Shown here: positions 10,112 to 18,948 of the stretch, one piece after another
Layout: every line of letters begins with the position of its first letter
How positions within the stretch are numbered: position 1 is the first letter of the stretch
Source: Aerococcus tenax
GTDB lineage: Bacteria > Bacillota > Bacilli > Lactobacillales > Aerococcaceae
Assembly (NCBI RefSeq): GCF_003286645.3
Contig: NZ_CP127382.2
Span: 1,612,001-1,676,000, forward strand
Length of the DNA stretch: 64,000 nucleotides
Direction of reading: 5' to 3'
Translations under genes and position numbers: made by a program
The notes under the pieces: model-generated
Seen by the model: the letters and a program-made list of their open reading frames with translations, nothing else
Told to the model about the DNA's origin: nothing
Databases searched by the model: none

Positions 10112-10570
10112 TTAGCCGCGACGGCCACCGCGACCACCACGTTTGCCTTCGGTATTACGCTTTAAGGAAGTTAAGCGATCATCACTTTCCTTTAAGAAAT
10201 TATTCATCATGGCGTCAAAGTCACTGGTTTTTGCTTGTGGCTTACGGTCAAATTTCTTATGGCTATTGTTGGCTTTAGCTGGCTTAGGACCACTATTACC
10301 AGGCTTAGCATGTGCTTTGGGCTCAGCTTGCTTGTGATCCTTGGCGTCCTTCATGGATAAGGCAATCTTTCCATCCGGTTGAATTTTAGTGACAATCGCA
10401 GTCACCTCATCGCCTTTTTGTAGATAATCATTGATATCTTTAATATAGCTATCGGAAATTTCAGAAATGTGGACTAAGCCACTGGTTCCATCACCGAGAT
10501 CGACAAATACACCAAATTTAACAATTCCTGTAACCTTACCAGTTACTTTTTCCCCAACTTCTACGGTCAT
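10112..10570 (-). CDS. S1 domain RNA-binding protein (YabR type)
   Basis: A 152-residue protein with one N-terminal S1 domain (residues 1-75: VTGKVTGIVKFGVFVDLGDG, GLVHISEIS, DGKIALSMKDA), which binds RNA in this family. It is followed by a low-complexity Lys/Pro/Ala linker and a GKRGGRGGRRG tail rich in arginine and glycine. The start codon lies 13 nt after AGGAGG, a rather long spacing, but no better start is visible. It sits 17 nt after divIC. Confidence 0.88.
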   Translation of the reverse strand: MTVEVGEKVTGKVTGIVKFGVFVDLGDGTSGLVHISEISDSYIKDINDYLQKGDEVTAIVTKIQPDGKIALSMKDAKDHKQAEPKAHAKPGNSGPKPAKANNSHKKFDRKPQAKTSDFDAMMNNFLKESDDRLTSLKRNTEGKRGGRGGRRG

Positions 10571-10587
10571 GAAAGCTTATGATCCTC

Positions 10588-11040
10588 CTAATTTTTTTCA
10601 TTATTTACTTTGTTTTGATTATTTTGCGCTTCTAGGTATGCCTTGTTAAGACTTTTTGCCTTCATGGAATCATTATCTTCAGGAGTGGAGAAAATAATTT
10701 CGCCCTCTTTGCTGAGATAATATTGGGCCCGAGCTAAGCTCGCCAGGTAAGACTCATTATTTAATAAGGTCACTTGGTTCTTTAGAGAGTCAACAATTTC
10801 TTGTTCACTCTGTCTTTGTTGCTTAGCCTGCTCAGTTTGTTCACTTAAGGACCGGGTCTTAAGTTGGGCATGGAAGACGCCAAACAGACATAATAGGGAG
10901 CCTAGTAAACAAAAACCTAAGAGCGAGCGCATGATTAAGTCATGCCATTTCTGTTTCTTAGTATCTTCTTGCTCCTTCTTGCCAGCGTAGCGTGCAATGG
11001 AAGTAATTTTATTCTTATTTTCCTTGCCTTGGTCGCCCAT
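10588..11040 (-). CDS. divIC: Septum formation initiator DivIC/FtsB family
   Basis: Small bitopic division protein: a basic cytoplasmic N-terminus, one membrane segment (SLLGFCLLGSLLCLFGVF, near residues 40-60) and an extracellular coiled coil rich in Gln/Glu (LSEQTEQAKQQRQSEQE). Family members act with FtsL and DivIB in the divisome. The start at 11040 has AAAGG 9 nt upstream; the in-frame ATG at 11049 directly abuts that site. Its place between rqcP and the S1 gene matches Bacilli. Confidence 0.88.
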   Translation of the reverse strand: MGDQGKENKNKITSIARYAGKKEQEDTKKQKWHDLIMRSLLGFCLLGSLLCLFGVFHAQLKTRSLSEQTEQAKQQRQSEQEIVDSLKNQVTLLNNESYLASLARAQYYLSKEGEIIFSTPEDNDSMKAKSLNKAYLEAQNNQNKVNNEKN

Positions 11041-11116
11041 CTTTAGCATCCTTTCACAAAATAGTACCCTTCCTATTGTACCTTGCTTCTTTTAAAAAGT
11101 ATAGCTCCTATTTCAA

Positions 11117-11398
11117 TTAAAAAAATTCAGGTTCGCTAGCCTTTTCCTTCCATTCTTCATCGAGAATGGTATACATTTTGCTGGCGTCTTCTTTTTTAGT
11201 CGAATTTTCTAGAGCATCGACTCTCAAAGTCAGCCACTTATTCCCAAACTCAAGCTTAACCGTATCACCAACTTCCAAGTTGGTCCCTGACTTGGCCGGC
11301 CGCCCATTGACAGCAACCCGACCTTGATCACAGGCCTCTTTGGCCACGGTACGTCGCTTAATAATTCGAGCAACTTTTAAAAATTTATCAATTCGCAT
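11117..11398 (-). CDS. rqcP: S4 domain protein RqcP (YabO)
   Basis: A 93-residue S4 RNA-binding protein starting [16 protein letters not shown], with [11 protein letters not shown] and [11 protein letters not shown]. In Bacillus this family works with RqcH in ribosome-associated quality control, stimulating alanine tailing of stalled nascent chains. It lies 9 nt after the flippase gene, in the position conserved in Firmicutes. Function is by family. Confidence 0.9.
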   Translation of the reverse strand: MRIDKFLKVARIIKRRTVAKEACDQGRVAVNGRPAKSGTNLEVGDTVKLEFGNKWLTLRVDALENSTKKEDASKMYTILDEEWKEKASEPEFF

Positions 11399-11407
11399 AG
11401 ACTCTTC

Positions 11408-13033
11408 CTAACTCTCCTTATTTTTGATCCAATATTTAGCCAAGGGAAGCTCTTGCCACTCAGCCGGATTAAGTATCGGGTATCTTCTTACTACTAATAA
11501 TACGACACCTGCTCCCAAAAGGACAGCCAAGCCCACAAATAAAGTAGCAAAGGCCCGACCTTTAGGGAAATTTAGCCAAAAGAACCAGCGCAAAGCCATA
11601 ATGGCCAGCCACATGAGAAGAACCACTAGGCTAGTGTCTCTCAGTAAAATCCCCATTTGACTCTCGCTTTTAATCGAATGGGGGATAAAATGGTGCATCA
11701 AAATCAGCATCATCACTAGAGCGAGTAAACTGGACCAGACGCCCCCCACTAGGCCAAAGCGGCTAACCAGCAAGTGGGCAAAGACCCCTTTAACTAATAA
11801 TCCCAAGCCCAGGGCCATGGCCGAATAAAACCACTGGTTCTGGCCCAGGAAAATATTATGGTAGATCAATACCCAGCTGGCCAAGACAATCATCAGTAGA
11901 TACTGTTCTAAGACCCCGCTGCCCTTAGCATCACTAAAGAGCATCACATTGAGTTCCGGTAAGATCGCCATTATCCCCGCCGTGACCAATAGACTAATAA
12001 AGAAAGTTAAGCGGCTAAAACGAGCTGCCGCTTCCCTAAATTGGGCCTTTTGCTTTTTGACAAAGGCCTGGGAAAGCAGGGGCAAGTAAGAGGTCTGGAA
12101 GGCCAGGGAAAAGACCATGCCCAATTGGACAAAGGGCTGGCCGCGATCATAGACTCCCTTATAAACCTTAGCCAGGTCGCCATCCAAACCAGAATCCAGT
12201 AAACCATCATAAAGGGTAAAAGAATCAATCAATTGAAAGAAGACCAATAAGGCTGAAAAACTACAAATCACCAGGCCATCGGTGACAAAGGTTCTTAAAA
12301 TCTGGGGCCAGGTCAAGTGATAAGGCGGATCTTCAGCCAGAGCTCGACTTCTTTTCGATTCTTGGAATAGGCGCTGGGTGCCCCTGGATTGAAGCAGGGC
12401 CAGGATTAGGTAGCTAGCTGCCGTAAAACCAGCAATCCCAGCCGAGGCCATGGCCCAGGCCCCCATCTCATAGAGGGACCAGTCCTGACTAAAGACCTGG
12501 CTATAGAGATAAGCCACCCCTAAGATTACCCCAACCCGGACCACTTGCTCGATCACCTGAGAGACGGCGGTATGTTTCATATCATTGCGCCCCTGAAAGG
12601 CTCCCCGAATGAGGAGGAGAAAAGGCATGGCTAAGAACATATAGGAAACGCTCCGAATCACCACTGCCAAGTTGGGATCAGCCATTCCCTGGGCTAAAAG
12701 CGGGGCTAGAAAAAAGGTCAAGCTAAAACACAATAAAGAAAAAATGACTACTAGGAGACTATAACGCCGCAAAAACAGGCGACGGTGGGCCAAGTCAACC
12801 TGCCAGGAAATTTGTTTACCCACGTAATTAGGTAAGCCGCTCAGGGCAAAGGTCATTCCAATCCCATAAATGGGGTAGACTTGCTGGTAGACATAGAAGC
12901 CCGTGTCGCCCACTAGGTTTTGAAAGGGAACCCGGTAAACCGCACTGAGAATCTTAGCGATAATGCCGGCCAGGGTCAACAAGCTGGCCCCCTTTAAGGC
13001 TTGTTGACTGCGGCGGTTTTTACTCGACACCAT
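11408..13033 (-). CDS. MOP/MATE superfamily polysaccharide flippase (SpoVB/MurJ-like, YabM)
   Basis: A 541-residue integral membrane protein with about 14 hydrophobic segments and the N-terminal family start (ALKGASLLTLAGIIAKILSAVYRVPFQN). Relatives flip lipid-linked cell wall or exopolysaccharide precursors. Its place directly after mfd (2-nt gap) matches the yabM slot of Bacillus. The exact substrate cannot be told from the sequence; a lipid II or polysaccharide precursor is most likely. Confidence 0.9.
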   Translation of the reverse strand: MVSSKNRRSQQALKGASLLTLAGIIAKILSAVYRVPFQNLVGDTGFYVYQQVYPIYGIGMTFALSGLPNYVGKQISWQVDLAHRRLFLRRYSLLVVIFSLLCFSLTFFLAPLLAQGMADPNLAVVIRSVSYMFLAMPFLLLIRGAFQGRNDMKHTAVSQVIEQVVRVGVILGVAYLYSQVFSQDWSLYEMGAWAMASAGIAGFTAASYLILALLQSRGTQRLFQESKRSRALAEDPPYHLTWPQILRTFVTDGLVICSFSALLVFFQLIDSFTLYDGLLDSGLDGDLAKVYKGVYDRGQPFVQLGMVFSLAFQTSYLPLLSQAFVKKQKAQFREAAARFSRLTFFISLLVTAGIMAILPELNVMLFSDAKGSGVLEQYLLMIVLASWVLIYHNIFLGQNQWFYSAMALGLGLLVKGVFAHLLVSRFGLVGGVWSSLLALVMMLILMHHFIPHSIKSESQMGILLRDTSLVVLLMWLAIMALRWFFWLNFPKGRAFATLFVGLAVLLGAGVVLLVVRRYPILNPAEWQELPLAKYWIKNKES

Positions 13034-13035
13034 CC

Positions 13036-16000
13036 CTAGTCCTCCCCTTCCACTTGGTCAGAATCCGCCTTTAAATCCTTACTGAGCTGGGTTAGGAATT
13101 GGAGGAGATAGTCTAACCACTGATCAGTTGAGAGGTCTTTAGTGTTTAACTGCATGACTAATTGATCATTAGCCATTTTGATTTGTAATTTCATGGGGAT
13201 ATCTTCTAAGGCTTGGAAAATGAGCGGAGTCAATTGGCTAGGATCTTGTTGCTTGGTAAAGACCTGCTCAATCGCCTTCCCCTTACGCGTGATTTTTTCT
13301 ACCCCTATTGCAGTAGCATAGGACTTCATCGCCCCGACTGCTAAGAGCCATTGAACTTCTACCGGAGGCTCACCAAAGCGGTCCAATAATTCGTCATCCA
13401 AGTCCCACATGGCATCGACATCCTCCAGCAGGTTGATGCGTTTGTAGATTTCCACCTTTTGATTTTCGTCCTGGATATATTCTGAAGGAATATAGGCGTC
13501 AATGTGCAATTCAATTTCTGTCGGTGACTGAGGCCGCTTAGCTGCCTTGCCTTGCTTCTTACGGATGGCTTCATCCAGCATCTGTTGAAAGAGGTCATAA
13601 CCCACCGAATTGACAAAACCGTGCTGTTCTTGCCCCAGGAGGTTGCCGGCTCCACGAATGGAGAGGTCGCGCATGGCGATTTTGAACCCTGCCCCTAATT
13701 CAGTAAAGTCTTCGAGGGCGGTCAGCCGTTTTTCGCTGGCCTCATTGAGGGCCTTGTCAGGCCGGTACATAAAGTAAGCATAAGCCACCCGGTTGGATCG
13801 GCCTACCCGTCCCCGAAGTTGGTAGAGGGTCGATAGGCCCATCCGGTCTGCGTCCTCCACCAAGAGAGTATTGACATTAGGCATATCAATCCCGGTTTCA
13901 ATGATGGTGGTAGTGACTAAGACATCGTCATCTCCGGCCAAGAAATCCATTAAGACTTCCTCTAATTGATTGGCATGCATCTGACCATGGGCAATGGCTA
14001 CCCGGGCTTGGGGGACTAATTCCTCAATGAAGTTAGCTTTTTCTTGGATATTTTGCACATTATTAAAGAGGTAAAAGACTTGACCATTGCGGGCTAATTC
14101 ACGTTCAATGGCATCCCGGATCGCTCCATAGTTTTGTTCCATGACATAGGTCTGTACCGGAAAACGGTTAGCTGGTGGCGTTTCAATCACACTCAAGTCC
14201 CTAACCCCCATCATGGACATATTCAAGGTACGAGGGATCGGCGTTGCCGTCAGGGTAAGGACATCGACATTTTTTCGCAAGGCCTTTAATCTCTCCTTGG
14301 CCTTAACGCCAAAGCGTTGTTCCTCATCAACAACCAATAAACCCAGATCTAAGAACTTAATATCCTTGGATAGGAGTCGGTGGGTACCGATCACTAATTG
14401 GACGCTGCCCTCTTTTAAGCCCTTAATGACATGCTTTTGTTCGGCCGGGCTCCGAAAGCGGCTCAATAAGTCAATAGTAAAGGGATAGTCCTTAAAGCGC
14501 TCTAGCATGGTTTCATAGTGTTGCTGGGCTAAGACAGTCGTTGGCACCAGGAAGGCGACTTGCTTACCGTCTAGCATAGCCTTAAAGGCAGCCCGCATGG
14601 CAACTTCAGTCTTTCCAAAGCCCACGTCCCCAACGAGGAGACGGTCCATGGGCTTTTCTTTTTCCATATCAGCTTTAATTTCCTGGATTGAGCGGAGCTG
14701 GTCATCGGTTTCAGGATAAGGAAATTCGTCTTCAAAGGCAGCCTGGTCTTCGTTGTCAGGACTAAAGGCATAGCCCTTTCTGGTCTCTCTTTCTGCATAC
14801 AAGTCCACCAAGTCATCAGCAATATCTTCAATTTTCTTGCTGACCCTTTGCTTGGTCTTTTGCCATTCGGTTCCGCCCATTTTGTTGAGTTTAGGGCTCT
14901 TGCCTTCCGCTGAAACATATTTTTGGACCAAGTCAATTTGGTCAATGGGGACGTGGATAGAGGCATTATCAGCATAGACGATGCTGAGATAGTCCTTGTG
15001 GTTACCCGCCACCTCGATGGTCTCTACCCCAACGAACTGCCCAATCCCGTGGTTAACATGGACCACATAGTCGCCGGGTTTTAACTCTTGGTAGTTCTTT
15101 AAGCGCTCAGCGTTAGAGAGGTTATTGGTATTTTTACGACGACGACGCTTGGCCTGGTCAAAGAGGTCACTTTGGGCTAAAAGGACCACTTGACTGTCAA
15201 CAAATTCAATTCCTCCCGACAAGTGGCCAGCAATAATATTAATAGCCTCAGGAATAATTTGATCTGCCTGGGTCAAGACCGCCTGGAAGTTCATGGCCTT
15301 GAGATCTTTTTCTAAGTCGCGGGCCTTCTCTTCCTCCTCGATAAAGATCAGTAAAGACCGGCCCATTCTCAACCAGGCTTCAAATTCCAGTTTAATGGCT
15401 TCCTTATTATGGTAAAAAGGCGTAACCGTCCGCGTTTGAAATTGGTAGAGGCCATCAAAGCGCATATTGCCGTAACCCTTCTGCCACTGGGCCAGGTAGA
15501 ACTTCCGCCCCGAATAAGCCATCACTTGGTCGTGACTATCTAAATAGATCTGGTCAATCGGAGGCAGGTGCCCAGCTTCCACCTTCCCTTGCAGATAAAG
15601 GGCGGCTCGCTGGTCAATTTCCTGGGATAATTCAATCAGCCGGGTCATATCATCTAGCACTAGGTTCTGTCCCTGCCCCACATAGTCAAGCAGGCTGCAA
15701 GAGTCTGGATAGAGGATCTGACTAAAATAATGGGTTCGTTCGGTCGTCTCCCCAGCTGACCAGGCTTGAATTTCATCTTGGAAGATGGCCTGGACTTGTT
15801 TTTTGATGGCTTCATCTTGGATTTTCTCAGCTTTTTCCTGGGCCACTTTTTCTAAATGAGCCACGCCAGCTTTTAGGCGGTCAGGGCTAAACAAGAGGTC
15901 CTTAGCCGGTAAGATGGTAACTGCTTCTAAGTCCTCTTGGCTCTTTTGGCTGTTAACGTCAAAAGTCGTGATACGTTCCACTTCATCGAAGGCTAAAGAC

Positions 16001-16587
16001 AGTCGCAAGGGCTGGGAACTGGTTAGGGGGAAGAGGTCAACAATATCCCCCCGGACACTCATTTCACCAGGTCGTAAAACGGCCTCCACCCGTTCATACC
16101 CCAAAAGCAATAAGTCTGCTTTCAGCTGGTCGACTGCCAGATCTTGGCCCCGTTGGATGTTTTTAACTAGGTGTTTCCACTCAGATACAGGAGTCAGGGC
16201 ACGCTTTAACCCGAAGATAGGACTAATTAAGATCCCGCTACTATCTTCATCAAGTAACCAGTCTAAGGTCGCCAAGCGGTCCCCCAGAGCTTCCGGGCTT
16301 TGAATGGCTAAGTCTTCAGCCACACTTTCTGGACTGGAATAGAGGTGGAGGTCAGCTTCTGGATTGAAAGTTTGCAGGTCTTCATAAAAACGCTCCGCCT
16401 GCAAGAGATTATTGGTCAAGACCACGGTCTTTTTATCGGGATGGCTGGCTTGAATTTCAGCAATCATATAGGCTTTACTAGCCGCCTGTAAACCCAGGTA
16501 GAGAACACTCTGCCCCGTCCTCAAGGTGTTTTCTAGCTTACTGTCAATAATTTTCTCATTGAGATAATTTTCTAAGTTCATTTCCAC
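13036..16587 (-). CDS. mfd: Transcription-repair coupling factor
   Basis: A DNA translocase that displaces stalled RNA polymerase and recruits UvrA. The 1183 residues run from a UvrB-like N-terminal module, through the RNA polymerase interaction domain (PGDYVVHVNHGIGQFVGVE, near 500), to the helicase motors with Walker A GDVGFGKTEVA, VVDEEQRFG and TATPIPRTL, and the C-terminal TRCF domain. The start may be GTG at 16587 (GAGAG 6 nt upstream) or ATG at 16581. It lies 15 nt after pth and 2 nt before the flippase gene. Confidence 0.97.
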   Translation of the reverse strand: MEMNLENYLNEKIIDSKLENTLRTGQSVLYLGLQAASKAYMIAEIQASHPDKKTVVLTNNLLQAERFYEDLQTFNPEADLHLYSSPESVAEDLAIQSPEALGDRLATLDWLLDEDSSGILISPIFGLKRALTPVSEWKHLVKNIQRGQDLAVDQLKADLLLLGYERVEAVLRPGEMSVRGDIVDLFPLTSSQPLRLSLAFDEVERITTFDVNSQKSQEDLEAVTILPAKDLLFSPDRLKAGVAHLEKVAQEKAEKIQDEAIKKQVQAIFQDEIQAWSAGETTERTHYFSQILYPDSCSLLDYVGQGQNLVLDDMTRLIELSQEIDQRAALYLQGKVEAGHLPPIDQIYLDSHDQVMAYSGRKFYLAQWQKGYGNMRFDGLYQFQTRTVTPFYHNKEAIKLEFEAWLRMGRSLLIFIEEEEKARDLEKDLKAMNFQAVLTQADQIIPEAINIIAGHLSGGIEFVDSQVVLLAQSDLFDQAKRRRRKNTNNLSNAERLKNYQELKPGDYVVHVNHGIGQFVGVETIEVAGNHKDYLSIVYADNASIHVPIDQIDLVQKYVSAEGKSPKLNKMGGTEWQKTKQRVSKKIEDIADDLVDLYAERETRKGYAFSPDNEDQAAFEDEFPYPETDDQLRSIQEIKADMEKEKPMDRLLVGDVGFGKTEVAMRAAFKAMLDGKQVAFLVPTTVLAQQHYETMLERFKDYPFTIDLLSRFRSPAEQKHVIKGLKEGSVQLVIGTHRLLSKDIKFLDLGLLVVDEEQRFGVKAKERLKALRKNVDVLTLTATPIPRTLNMSMMGVRDLSVIETPPANRFPVQTYVMEQNYGAIRDAIERELARNGQVFYLFNNVQNIQEKANFIEELVPQARVAIAHGQMHANQLEEVLMDFLAGDDDVLVTTTIIETGIDMPNVNTLLVEDADRMGLSTLYQLRGRVGRSNRVAYAYFMYRPDKALNEASEKRLTALEDFTELGAGFKIAMRDLSIRGAGNLLGQEQHGFVNSVGYDLFQQMLDEAIRKKQGKAAKRPQSPTEIELHIDAYIPSEYIQDENQKVEIYKRINLLEDVDAMWDLDDELLDRFGEPPVEVQWLLAVGAMKSYATAIGVEKITRKGKAIEQVFTKQQDPSQLTPLIFQALEDIPMKLQIKMANDQLVMQLNTKDLSTDQWLDYLLQFLTQLSKDLKADSDQVEGED

Positions 16588-16602
16588 GTCTTTCTCTCTT
16601 TA

Positions 16603-17166
16603 TTAGTTATTGAAACGATTCATAGTGTTTTCAAAGCTATTGCCCTCTAACCAGTAAGAAATGGCATCGGCTGCCGCTTGGCTGCTTTCTAACATCTTGC
16701 CTTGGTCTTCCTTTGAGAATTTTCCTAGGACATGGTTGACCACCGAGCCCTTGCCCTTAGGATGGCCCACGCCCAACTTGATTCGTTGAATGTCTTTAGA
16801 ATTAAGCATTTTAATGATATCTTTCATTCCGTTATGACCGCCAGCACTGCCCTTTTTCCGTAGGCGGAGACGGCCGGGTTCCATGTCCATATCATCATAG
16901 ACCACTAGGAGGTCTTCTAAGTCGATGTGGTAATAATTCATAAAGCCAGATACACATTGACCGGATAGATTCATAAAAGTAGTGGGTTTGACAAAGAGCA
17001 CCTGGTCATTAGCCACCCGGCGTTTAAAATAGACCCCATTGAAAGCGGAACGATCAAAGCTTTCATGGTGGCGGTAGGCCCATTCATTAAGGACAATAAA
17101 ACCAATATTATGGCGAGTCCCTTCGTATTCTTTTCCTGGATTTCCTAATCCAACCACTAACTTCAT
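16603..17166 (-). CDS. pth: Peptidyl-tRNA hydrolase
   Basis: Recycles peptidyl-tRNA released from ribosomes. The 187-residue protein starts MKLVVGLGNPGKEYEGTRHNIGF, which contains the catalytic histidine, followed by KPTTFMNLSGQ, VVYDDMD and GSAGGHNGMKDI. I placed the start at 17166, with AAGG 9 nt upstream; longer in-frame forms add residues not seen in the family. It leads the pth-mfd operon. Confidence 0.95.
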   Translation of the reverse strand: MKLVVGLGNPGKEYEGTRHNIGFIVLNEWAYRHHESFDRSAFNGVYFKRRVANDQVLFVKPTTFMNLSGQCVSGFMNYYHIDLEDLLVVYDDMDMEPGRLRLRKKGSAGGHNGMKDIIKMLNSKDIQRIKLGVGHPKGKGSVVNHVLGKFSKEDQGKMLESSQAAADAISYWLEGNSFENTMNRFNN

Positions 17167-17198
17167 ATCGATCATCCTTTTCTTTTTAACGCAACAAA

Positions 17199-17234
17199 AT
17201 CTGTACACCGCCCACAGCGAGGGGATGTACAGAT
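17199..17234 (-). other. Hairpin upstream of pth
   Basis: ATCTGTACA and TGTACAGAT form a perfect 9-bp stem, followed on the minus strand by TTTGTTG. It could be a weak terminator or leader structure ahead of pth. The T-tract is poor, so its role is unclear. Confidence 0.35.
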
Positions 17235-17310
17235 GACTTGCTACTAGTAATTTTCTTCATTTTAGCGAAAAAAAGTTACCCTCACAAGTTTTTTCGCCTA
17301 AATGGATGCA

Positions 17311-17429
17311 GAGTGAGACGAGTGCACCAAAGAGCAAGACCATTGGAAGAAAAAGGCGTAAGAATTCACGCAGAGAATTCGTGGCCGTTTTCTGAAATGG
17401 ACGCTTGCTCTGCACTTGAAACAGATTTT
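17311..17429 (+). repeat. A-type long-hairpin element (ACCATT/AATGG arms)
   Basis: It runs from GAGTGAGAC to ACAGATTTT. AGTGC pairs with GCACT, the bulge is ACCAA, AGAGCAAG pairs with CTTGCTCT and CCATT with AATGG. The inner part pairs GAAAAAGGC and AGAATTC with GAATTC and GGCCGTTTTC. This is the first of three A-type copies in the 17167-17874 spacer, which contains no gene. Confidence 0.75.
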
Positions 17430-17434
17430 CAATA

Positions 17435-17671
17435 GAGTGTGACAAAAGGCATAGGAGCCCTGAACCGCTGGAGCTAAAGGGCGAAAGAATTCTCAAAAAG
17501 GATGAGAGGGCGCCGTCAAAGCCTTGAATCACTGGAAGAAAATACCATAAGCACAGGGAACTGTGCGTTGAGATTTTCTGAAGTGACTTCAAGGCTGGCG
17601 TCCGAACTCAACTAGAGAATTCGTCGACCTTTAGTGAAGCGGACGTCAGGGCTGCCTTTTGGAACAGATTT
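17435..17671 (+). repeat. A-type element split by a B-type element in its loop
   Basis: The left half (17435-17499, GAGTGTGAC... to AGAATTCTCAAAAA) and the right half (17614-17671, AGAGAATTC... to ACAGATTT) make one A-type hairpin. AAAAGGC pairs with GCCTTTT, AGCCCTGA with TCAGGGCT, CCGCT with AGCGG and GAATTCTC with GAGAATTC. The B-type copy at 17500-17613 lies exactly at the terminal loop. Confidence 0.75.
17500..17613 (+). repeat. B-type hairpin element nested in an A-type loop
   Basis: It starts GGATGAGAG and ends CCGAACTCAACT. GGCGCC pairs with GGCGTCC, the bulge is GTCAA, AGCCTTGAA pairs with TTCAAGGCT, TCACT with AGTGA and GAAAAT with ATTTTC. An inner GCACAG/CTGTGC stem is also present. 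The copy at 54921-55034 is very similar. Confidence 0.75.
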
Positions 17672-17676
17672 GGACA

Positions 17677-17794
17677 GAGTGTGACAAGTGCACCAAAGAG
17701 CAAGATCGCTGGAAGGAGTTCGCAGTAAATCCTATAAAAGGATTTACAAGGACTTCTGAAGCGGACGCTTGCTCTGCGCTTGGAACACATTTTT
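17677..17794 (+). repeat. A-type long-hairpin element (GTAAATCC inner stem)
   Basis: It runs from GAGTGTGAC to ACACATTTT. AAGTGC pairs with GCGCTT, the bulge is ACCAA, and AGAGCAAG pairs with CTTGCTCT. The inner stem GTAAATCCT/AGGATTTAC is unrelated in sequence to the inner stems of the other copies. Confidence 0.75.
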
Positions 17795-17807
17795 GACTGC
17801 ATCCTAT

Positions 17808-17839
17808 TAAAAAGAAGCTCAGACATCAGTCAAAGCTTC
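17808..17839 (-). terminator. Terminator after prs
   Basis: GAAGCT pairs with AGCTTC and five to six T residues follow on the minus strand, 36 nt after the prs stop codon. Confidence 0.7.
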
Positions 17840-17874
17840 CTCTACACTAAGATTATTCTTTTTTAAGTATTTTA

Positions 17875-18870
17875 CTAATCTTTGGCTTCCATTCCCTTGA
17901 ATTGTTCGCGGAAGAGCGGACTCACTGATTTGTTATTTTGAATCCGATAGATGGCTTCAGCAATCAGTTCAGAAACCGATACTGTCGTGATCTTATCAAT
18001 TTTCTTTTCCTCAGGGAGGTTGATTGAGTCGGTTACCACAATTTCATCAATATTAGCGTTTTCTAGACGTTCAATAGCTGGGCCGGATAAGACGGGGTGG
18101 GTACAGCAGACCGTCACCGAAACAGCGCCGGCTTCTTCTAAGGCATTGGAAGCAGCAGTGATGGTTCCGGCGGTATCGATCATGTCATCGATAATGATAC
18201 AATCTTTACCTTTGACTTCACCAACAATATTCATGACTTCGGCGACGTTGGCACGTGGACGACGCTTGTCGATAATAGCAATTGGCGCATCCAGGAATTC
18301 AGCCAATTTTCTAGCCCGGGTTACCCCGCCATGGTCAGGAGAGACAACGACAATGTCTTTGCCTTGATAAAGATCTTTATCAAGGAAGTAATTAGCCAGT
18401 AAAGGAGCCCCCATTAAGTGGTCCACCGGAATATCAAAGAAACCTTGAATTTGGCTGGCGTGTAGGTCGAGGGCAAGCACTCGGGTAGCGCCAGCATCTT
18501 CAATCATATTAGCAACCAATTTGGATGTAATCGGTTCACGTGGTTTGGCCTTACGGTCTTGGCGGGCATAGCCGAAGTAAGGAATCACCACATTGATTTG
18601 ATCAGCGCTGGCCCGGCGGCAGGCATCGATCATAATCATTAGTTCCATTAAGTTCTCATTGACTGGTGCAGAAGTCGATTGCAAAATATAAATATTATCG
18701 CCACGAATGGATTCTTCAATGTTAATGTGAATTTCACCATCACTAAAGTGGTTAACATTTATTTTTCCCAATTCAATTCCCAAACAATCAGCAACCTTCT
18801 GTGCCAAGGGTTTGTTAGAATTTAATGAGAAAAGCTTAAAGTTTTTATCTTCATGTTCTGACATTGTCAT
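17875..18870 (-). CDS. prs: Ribose-phosphate pyrophosphokinase
   Basis: Makes PRPP from ribose 5-phosphate and ATP for nucleotide synthesis. The 331-residue protein shows [39 protein letters not shown] and the PRPP loop [14 protein letters not shown]. The start MTMSEHED has AGGAGG 5 nt upstream. It follows glmU by 78 nt, the usual glmU-prs pairing of Firmicutes, and a terminator closes the unit. Confidence 0.97.
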   Translation of the reverse strand: MTMSEHEDKNFKLFSLNSNKPLAQKVADCLGIELGKINVNHFSDGEIHINIEESIRGDNIYILQSTSAPVNENLMELMIMIDACRRASADQINVVIPYFGYARQDRKAKPREPITSKLVANMIEDAGATRVLALDLHASQIQGFFDIPVDHLMGAPLLANYFLDKDLYQGKDIVVVSPDHGGVTRARKLAEFLDAPIAIIDKRRPRANVAEVMNIVGEVKGKDCIIIDDMIDTAGTITAASNALEEAGAVSVTVCCTHPVLSGPAIERLENANIDEIVVTDSINLPEEKKIDKITTVSVSELIAEAIYRIQNNKSVSPLFREQFKGMEAKD

Positions 18871-18948
18871 AAGTTCCTCCTAAAACCTAAATGTTTAAAA
18901 ACTATGTCCCTACCATACTATCTTACCATAGATGTAAGCTCTTTAGGG

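Noticed and set aside
17257-17826. Short ORFs in the pth-prs spacer with the recurring peptide CSKRRASVRF, also found at 40982-41167
   Set aside because: The shared peptide is a translation of the A-type hairpin repeat, read antisense. The ORFs have no ribosome binding sites and cross element borders, so they are not a conserved protein family.
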